Source of the DNA: Chlorocebus sabaeus
Taxonomy: Eukaryota > Chordata > Mammalia > Primates > Cercopithecidae
Assembly (NCBI RefSeq): GCF_047675955.1
Contig: NC_132914.1
Coordinates: 40,325,521-40,389,520 of the forward strand
DNA: 64,000 bases
Reading direction: 5' to 3'
This document shows positions 58,436 to 64,000 of the stretch, piece by piece. The notes below the pieces were generated by a model, which was given only the letters and a program-made list of their open reading frames with translations, had not been told where the DNA came from and did not search any database. The position numbers and the translations under genes were made by a program. The first letter of the stretch is position 1. Each line of letters opens with the position of its first letter.

Positions 58436-58660
58436 AGACCAGATCAGAATTGAGGAATAATGGGCCAAGAGAGGTTCCAGATTCTGGAAATGGAGTTCAA
58501 TGTGGAGATTTTTCAAGAAGGAATATCTTACTGAAGTTGAGTGAATGGTGAAAATGGAACCAGCACCAGAGCTGACAGTAGCTCCCTTAGCTGCTGCTAC
58601 TACACTCCCTGTGCCCCACCCTCCTGTCCTGCCTATCCCTGCATATGCAAGAGGGGTAAG
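58436..58660. other. Unassigned sequence
   Basis: Nothing recognised. Confidence 0.4.
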
Positions 58661-58830
58661 GTTGCCAGAAGAAATCTAGCAGATCTAGTTAAATTTGGAT
58701 TTCAGATAAACAACAAATAATTTTTTAGTATAAGTTTGTCCTATGCAATATCACTGTTTATCTGAAATTCAAATATAATTGGCATCTTATATTTTTATTT
58801 GCTAACTTTAGCAACTCAAGGTATGGATTG
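58661..58830. mobile_element. Palindromic MITE (MER53-like)
   Basis: Arms 'atttggatttcagataaaca' (58695-58714) and 'tgtttatctgaaattcaaat' (58756-58775) are inverted copies. The outer ends 'aggttgccag' and 'ttagcaactc' are also roughly inverted. The layout fits a non-autonomous DNA element of about 165 bp. Confidence 0.7.
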
Positions 58831-59127
58831 GTTTTAAAGATGCATGTGGAAATCAGGAGGAAGTTTAAACCATCTCAGCACCAAAAGCTGGTTATTAATG
58901 CATACCGTTCCAGCATTGCCACAACTGGGATGTTCAGTAAGGAGCGAGGAGTTCTGGGATGATAGCCCACTGGGTTCCAGATAAACAGCAGTTGTGGTGA
59001 CCTCTTGTTATCATCTCAGATGCGAAGTTCATTGTTCCTGCCCCCTTCCCCTGTGCGTCTTCCCATATCATGCTTCCCAAGAGAGGACATCTAGTTGGGT
59101 TAGTTTGTCACCCTACCATATGGAGGG

Positions 59128-59175
59128 TCTGGCACAGAATAGGTACTTAATAAATACTTATTAAATGAATAAGCA
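59128..59175 (+). mobile_element. L2 LINE 3' tail
   Basis: 'ggtctggcacagaataggtact' and 'taataaatacttattaaatg'. Confidence 0.75.
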
Positions 59176-59205
59176 AGTTTCAAAATGTGTCATCTTGTAA
59201 ATGGT

Positions 59206-59538
59206 TGTATTAGTCCGTTTTCATGCTGCTGATAAAGACATACCCGAGACTGGGTAATTTATACAGGAAAAAGCGTTTAGTGTACTTAGTTTCACATGGC
59301 TGGGGAGGCCTCACAATCATGGTGGAAGGCAAGGAGGAGCAAGTCATGTCTTACATGGATGGCAGCATGCAAAAAAAGCTGGTGCAGGGAAACTCCCCTT
59401 TTTAAAACCATCAGATCTCGTGAGATTTACTATCATGAGAACAGCACGGGAAAGACCTGCCCCCGTGATTCAATTACCTCCCACAACACATGGGAATTCA
59501 AGATGAGGTTTGAGTGGGGACACAACCAAACCATATCA
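59206..59538 (-). mobile_element. MaLR solo LTR (THE1/MST-like), antisense, perfect 5-bp TSD
   Basis: The + strand runs TGTATTAGTCCGTTTTCATGC to '...acaaccaaaccatatca', the reverse complement of a MaLR LTR with TG..CA ends. Inside are 'ggggaggcctcacaatcatgg' and 'cagatctcgtgagatttac'. TSD ATGGT at 59201-59205 and 59539-59543 is exact. At 333 bp it is shorter than a typical THE1/MST LTR, so it has some internal loss. No internal viral genes. Confidence 0.93.
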
Positions 59539-59639
59539 ATGGTTAATCTCCTTATGTCCAGACTATCCATGGACAACTTTGACTGCATATTCTTAGGTCT
59601 AATCAGTTGGGGCTAGGGAATCATGATGGAAAGGCATAG

Positions 59640-59668
59640 ATTTTTTTTGTTTTGTTTTGTTTTATTTT
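59640..59668. repeat. (GTTTT)n short tandem repeat
   Basis: T run and four GTTTT-type units. Confidence 0.9.
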
Positions 59669-59839
59669 GAGCCTTTTGGGCTGCTTTCTTCATAGGGAGC
59701 TGGGTGTGCAGGCCATCTTGGACATGCTGGTCTATCTGGAACACATGGTCTGACCAGTACATACAGCCATGTGATAAACATGGCCTGTCCAGTAGGCCAT
59801 CCTTAGCTATTAGCAGCCCATAAGTTCTATTGTTGTTAG

Positions 59840-59962
59840 AGTGATAGCATAATTTGTCATCTAAACTGGGATACCTTGATGCAGAAAAGGAGATTCTATT
59901 GATAATGCCACCAGAACAACCAATATAAACCTGAGCTATTCTGGGTAAACTGGGACATATGG
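59840..59962. mobile_element. Old dispersed repeat, DNA-transposon-like
   Basis: 'taatttgtcatctaaactggg' and 'taaactgggacatatgg' match an interspersed element I have seen but cannot name. Boundaries uncertain. Confidence 0.4.
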
Positions 59963-59974
59963 ACATCTTACATT

Positions 59975-60328
59975 TTTTTCTTTTTTTTTTTTTTCGGTTT
60001 TAGAGACTGGATCTGGTTCTGTTGCCCAGGCTGGCGTGCAGTGATGTGATCATAGGTCACTACAACCTCAAACTCCTGGGCTCAAGCGGCCCTCCCACCT
60101 CAGCCTCTCAAGTAATTGGGATTACAGGCACACACCACCATGCCTGACTAATTTTTCCCCCATGCCTGGCTAATTTTGCCACCATCCCTGGCTAATTTTA
60201 AAATCATTTTTAGAGATGGGGTTTCCTGTGTTGCCTAGGCTGGTCTTGAATTCCTAGGCTCAAATGATTCTCCCATTTTAGCCCCCCAAAGTGCTGGGAT
60301 TACAGGTGTGAGCCACTGTGCAAACTCT
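59975..60328 (-). mobile_element. Alu SINE (AluJ-like), antisense, with 22-bp triplication
   Basis: T-rich tail, then reverse AluJ ('gagactggatctggttctg' to 'gtgtgagccactgtgc'). Imperfect TSD ACATCTTA at 59963-59970 and 60329-60336. 60135-60200 holds three tandem 22-bp copies of the CCATGCCTGGCTAATTTT segment normally present once. Confidence 0.93.
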
Positions 60329-60336
60329 ACATCTTA

Positions 60337-60800
60337 ATTTCTGCGAATAACAAATAATACACTCTAGAATCCTCTGGATTCTATAATCTTCAAATGCCAC
60401 TCTTTGGATACAGGGACCTTGTTAGCCAATCAGCTGCAGTGTGCCCTTCTACTGCATTCCCTTAAGGTAAGTTATCAAGAGAGATTCTATGCAATTTGCC
60501 TCACAAATCTGATTCATATCATATTTTGCTGAGTATATTTTTGCCTCCATCACTCAATCAAAATCTCTTAAAATAAGGATCTGTGCCATTTGCCTTTGTA
60601 TTCCTAGCACCGAGCACACTTCTCTATGCTTAGAGAGTATGCTTGTATCAATCTAATAGGTTATGTTATGCTGCAGTAGCAAACTACCATAAAATATTGG
60701 TAGCTTATGAGAAAAAAGGGTTATTTTCTTGCCTATACCAGGTGTCCACCATTGGCCAGCTTGGCCTCTGCTCTACATCCTATTTAATGTGGGACCCAGG
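60337..60800. other. Unassigned sequence
   Basis: 60575-60625 ('aataaggatctgtgccatttgcctttg') has a faint L2-like flavour. No gene seen. Confidence 0.4.
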
Positions 60801-60812
60801 CTGATGGGGTGG

Positions 60813-61110
60813 GTTTTGTTTGTTTGTTTTGAGGCGGAGTCTCACTCTGTTGCCCAGGCTGGAGTGCAGTGGTGTGATCTTGGCTCACTGCAAACTCCAC
60901 CTCCTGGGTTCGATCGATTCTCCTGTCTCAGCCTCTGAGTAGCTGGGATTACAGAGGTGTACCACCACCCCCAGCTAATTTTTGTATTTTTGGTAGAGAG
61001 GGGGTTTTGCCATGTTGGCAAGGCTGGTCTCAAACTCCTGACTGCAGGTGATCCGTCCACCTTGGCCTCCCAAGGTGCTGGGATTACAGGCATGAGCCAC
61101 CGTGCCTGGC
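60813..61110 (-). mobile_element. Alu SINE (AluS-like), antisense
   Basis: (GTTT)n tail, then a full reverse Alu to 'gccaccgtgcctggc'. TSD CTGATGGGGTGG (60801-60812) versus CTGATAGAGTGG (61111-61122), two mismatches. Confidence 0.96.
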
Positions 61111-61122
61111 CTGATAGAGTGG

Positions 61123-61690
61123 TTTTTATCTGGAATGGTACAGATCTCATGGCAGAGGAGAATGGGATAATATTAAGCCATGAACTGTCTCTTCAAGCTT
61201 CTCTCAGAAGAGAGAGTTACTTCCACTTGCATTTCATTGCCAAAGGAAACCATACTGCCAAGTCTGCCTCCTGCGAGGAAAGGAAAAATAATTCTCCCAC
61301 AGGGAAGAGGAGAAAATATTTTTGAACAGGAGTAAAAAATCTACCATAGTACCTAGTAAATGTGAATGAAATTAAACTTAGCATTATTATTTAGCTCCAT
61401 AGCCCAGACTTTTCTGCCATGAAGGTGGGGTGAGGTAGGATGAGGTGGCTATGGGATGGGGAAGAGAGCTCACTATTGTGTATAATCTTTGCAGAGCCAA
61501 TATGTATGCTCATCTTTCTGTTTTCTGTTTGGGCACATTTACACCTGGGAGAGACAAGAAAAGCTTCAGTGCTGGATTTCCTTCCTCATCTATAAGGATT
61601 ATCATTCTCCTTTGAGAGGGTCGTGACTGGGAAGAGTCCAGCTATCCTAGCAGGAGCAGTGAATAGTAACTCTCTGATTCTTCCAGCTCT
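61123..61690. other. Unique sequence
   Basis: No recognised gene or repeat. Confidence 0.4.
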
Positions 61691-61699
61691 GGGGCTGCG

Positions 61700-61850
61700 T
61701 GATGTGAATTCATACCGTTCACTGACATCTATCAGTACCTGGTACCAGGCACTGCATGGGAGCCGGGAAGGATTACAAAATGTCAAGGTCCTTGTCTTCA
61801 AACAGCTTTCACTTAAATAGAAGAGCAAGACATGTGAATCTATTTCTAGA
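61700..61850 (+). repeat. Ancient mammalian interspersed repeat (L2-era)
   Basis: 'ggtaccaggcactgcatgggag', 'aaggtccttgtcttcaaacagc' and 'agagcaagacatgtg' follow the same old repeat type as 49630-49890. Confidence 0.5.
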
Positions 61851-62390
61851 TGAGGTAGAATACATCAAGTCCTTGCTACTTGGAATTCCTGTGTTATAGC
61901 CCACTTGGGCCTCTCTGATTTCAAGTCCTGACCAGACATGCCAGCAGCAGATGGAACCCCAATAGTTATTGCAGTAATGACTGCTTCCTCCAGGAAGCCA
62001 TTCCCACATCAGGTGGAGAAGGTTTGATTCCTACCAGACTGGTTTGACTCCTTCCTTCCCCCTCCTATGCTGTATACTTTGTAATTGTGAAGATAGATTT
62101 GGGGATATCATGGCTCTTGTGATCCAGTTTTCTGAAATACGATTATACAATTACAATTAGATTTTTCTTAGTGATCCTTTATTGAATGGAGGAGTAAACC
62201 TAGTCACAGTTTACGGAAGACTATTTCTATCTAGAGGAGCTAATTAGACAGGATTGCTATCAGCAGGGATTTCTTAGAATCCATCTCAGGCAGACCACAG
62301 GCATTCTTAGCCATGTACTTGCCTATCCCAGGCTATCCTGTAGGCCATGGCACCACAGCCTCACAGAGAGTCACTTGGCTCCTAGGTTAG

Positions 62391-62521
62391 CCTTATTTTT
62401 TTTTCTTTTGAAATGAGGTCTTACTATGTTGCCCAGGCTTGTCTCTAACTCCTGGGTTCAAGTGAGCCTCCTACCCTAGCCTCATAAATAGCTTGGATTA
62501 TGGGCATGAGTCACTGAGTCC
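62391..62521 (-). mobile_element. Free left Alu monomer (FLAM-like), antisense
   Basis: 130 bp with only one Alu monomer, lacking the right-arm insert ('gaaatgaggtcttactatg' to 'gagtcactgagtcca'). 7-bp TSD AGGTTAG at 62384-62390 and 62522-62528. Confidence 0.85.
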
Positions 62522-62982
62522 AGGTTAGTGACCATTTTAACCACCATGTCTTACCTTGTGTTTTGGGGACATTTGAGAATTTTCTAAGGTTTCCAGACAT
62601 ATCTCTTAAAATTATCAAGGCTTAGTTTTATGTCCAAGCACATTTCTCAGTAGGTTCTAGAGCTCTGATCCTTTAATTTTCTGATTCCATGTAGACAACT
62701 CAGATTTTTATTTTACCTGTGAAAAACTGAAGTTCAGTTCAGCAATTTGCCTAAAGCTCACATACTTGGTTGATTGAAACACCCTACAATTCATAAAGGT
62801 TGATCTTACATATGAACTGTAATCCATTAGGGACAGTTGATGACAAGAATGACTACATTTTTTCTGAGCTCTGCATTTGTGAAAACATACATCTCTTTTT
62901 AGATTTTTCATTTTATAAGTGTCCTGTTAAGGTAATTCCCTTGAGCATATATTCCCTGTTTTATGGTAGTATTGGTTCTTTA

Positions 62983-63244
62983 TTTTTTGAGATGTCACCC
63001 AGGTTGGAGTGCAGTGGCAGTGACCTTGGCTCACTGCAACCTCCACCTGCCAGGCTCAAACTCAGCCTCCCAAGTAGCTGGGACCACAGACGCACGCCAA
63101 CACACCTGGTGAATGTTTTATTTTTGGTAGAGAGAGAGTCTTGCCATGTTGCCAAGGCTTGTCTCAAAATCCTAAGCTCAGGTGATCCACCCACCTTGGC
63201 CTCCCAAAGTGCTGGGATTACAAGCATGAGCCACTGCGCTGGCC
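62983..63244 (-). mobile_element. Alu SINE, antisense, internally deleted
   Basis: Reverse Alu lacking parts near 62990 and 63055. Ends 'agccactgcgctggcc'. 16-bp TSD at 62967-62982 and 63251-63266 with a single C/T difference at a CpG. Confidence 0.95.
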
Positions 63245-63489
63245 TTATAATAGTATCGGTTCTTTAAAAGTCAGATTTCTAAGTTGCGTTGAGTTATTCA
63301 CATAAAGAAAACCTTAACGTGGCAAATTGAATCTCAGGGACAATCACAGTGGCATCACAAGTCTCTTCTATAAAAGGCTGGAGTGACCCAGAGGGGAAGT
63401 TTCTCCAGGAATCAGGACAAAATTAAATGCTGTGCATCACCCACACAGGGATGGAAAGCAGATAACCCCTTTCCTTCCCATCTTAAGGA

Positions 63490-64000
63490 CCACTGCCGAC
63501 ATCTAAAGACCGGTTAATAAGAGAAAAGCATAACAAATGTATTTAATCATAGTTGTATGTTACTTGGGATCCTTCAGAACAAAGACCCAAAGATACAGGG
63601 AAAACAATCCATTTTTATGCTTAGGTTTAGCGAATGAACAGCTGTGTAGAACTGTGACTGGACACACACACATAGAGGTATGATCGAATGCTGTTAGGCG
63701 GAGTAGGGAAAGCCAGCAAGGCCCGTCTGTCTAGATTCTTGTTGGCCTCTCTGAGCAGCATTCCTTCCTTTGGGACATGGGGCAGGACCCTTTCTGGAAT
63801 GGGGGTCTTATGACCTATAATCAGACCAGGTAGCGAATTTCTTAATGGCCAGCTCTTACACACAGAGGTGGGCTAAGATTGAAATCATATTTTTAGGTTT
63901 TATGGCTGGCTTTGGGGAAAATGGATTCAGATATCTATTACCTACTTGGGGAAGAGGAATTCTTAGTTGCTATGGCTTGCCATGGGGCGGGGGGTATGGT
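63490..64000. mobile_element. Probable ERV LTR-like sequence, running off the right edge
   Basis: 'gaaaagcataacaaatgta', 'tccttcagaacaaagaccc', 'atacagggaaaacaatcc', 'ggtcttatgacctataatcagacc' and 'ttttatggctggctttgggg' follow in order a dispersed LTR-type sequence I recognise but cannot name. No viral gene is visible. Confidence 0.45.

Noticed and set aside
62800..63267. 155-aa plus-strand frame
   Set aside because: The C-terminal two thirds are antisense Alu; the remainder is unrecognised.
1..64000. CRISPR array, bacterial operon, phage or plasmid features
   Set aside because: Alu, L1, MIR and LTR content shows primate nuclear DNA. No regularly spaced short repeats or prokaryotic gene structure.
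1..64000. tRNA, snRNA, 7SL, Y RNA or rRNA genes
   Set aside because: I looked for B-box-like and conserved RNA sequence outside Alu and MIR and found none convincing. The Pol III-like boxes seen are within Alu or MIR.

Overview
This window is gene-poor primate nuclear DNA, AT-rich and built mostly of transposable elements. I found no convincing cellular protein-coding exon, rRNA, tRNA or other RNA gene on either strand. The only long protein-like reading frames are L1 retrotransposon remnants: ORF1 on the minus strand at 388-1137, and ORF2 pieces at 19.9-21.3 kb, 39.0-39.6 kb and 44.2-44.9 kb. The host is most likely an Old World monkey (Cercopithecidae). The youngest Alu, at 53569-53881, carries the changes I associate with the cercopithecid AluYR lineage (CTCAAGCC near the 5' end, GAGACGGGCGG, and GATCCGGCCACTGC before the tail) and has a perfect 16-bp target-site duplication. 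The species cannot be fixed from this window.

Layout. 1-1212: 5' end of a primate L1 in antisense that runs off the left edge; its 5'UTR is joined directly to ORF1 at the positions expected for an internal L1 splice (a SpIRE-type insertion). 1213-3355: an ancient L1 in the same orientation, cut by an Alu whose tail has become a 300-bp pyrimidine tract. 3.4-17 kb: mostly unique sequence with old L1, L2, MIR, one Alu and an ERVL-type solo LTR at 15.0-15.5 kb. 17.1-19.3 kb: Alu, old L1, Alu. 19.8-21.5 kb: a 5'-truncated L1 with a perfect TSD. 22-25.2 kb: L2, MIR, Alu and old L1 fragments and a (GA)n tract. 25.6-36.6 kb: a dense nest of at least two ancient antisense L1s, invaded by a younger L1, two Tigger-like DNA elements, two Alus and a TATACA-type microsatellite. 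38.4-42.2 kb: old L1, AluJ, a young L1 tail with a perfect 18-bp TSD, an L1/HAL1-like ORF1 region with an internal duplication, and a 210-bp L1 tail. 43.7-44.9 kb: an L1 with a 5' inversion (twin priming). 46.1-47.1 kb: an L1 with an Alu in its poly-A. 47.1-50.3 kb: largely unique. 50.3-56 kb: Alus, an old L1 and L2s. 56.1-58.05 kb: a comparatively CpG-rich block of non-repeat sequence. 58.05-64 kb: MIR/L2, a palindromic MITE, a MaLR solo LTR with perfect TSD, more Alus, and an LTR-like sequence running off the right edge.

There is no operon or gene system to describe. The content is a record of successive retrotransposition (L2/MIR, then L1M, then MaLR/ERVL LTRs and Tigger elements, then AluJ/AluS and L1MA/L1PB, then L1PA and AluYR) in intergenic or deep intronic DNA. 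Family names come from recognition of consensus features, not from a database search. Subfamily calls and boundaries of the old elements are approximate.
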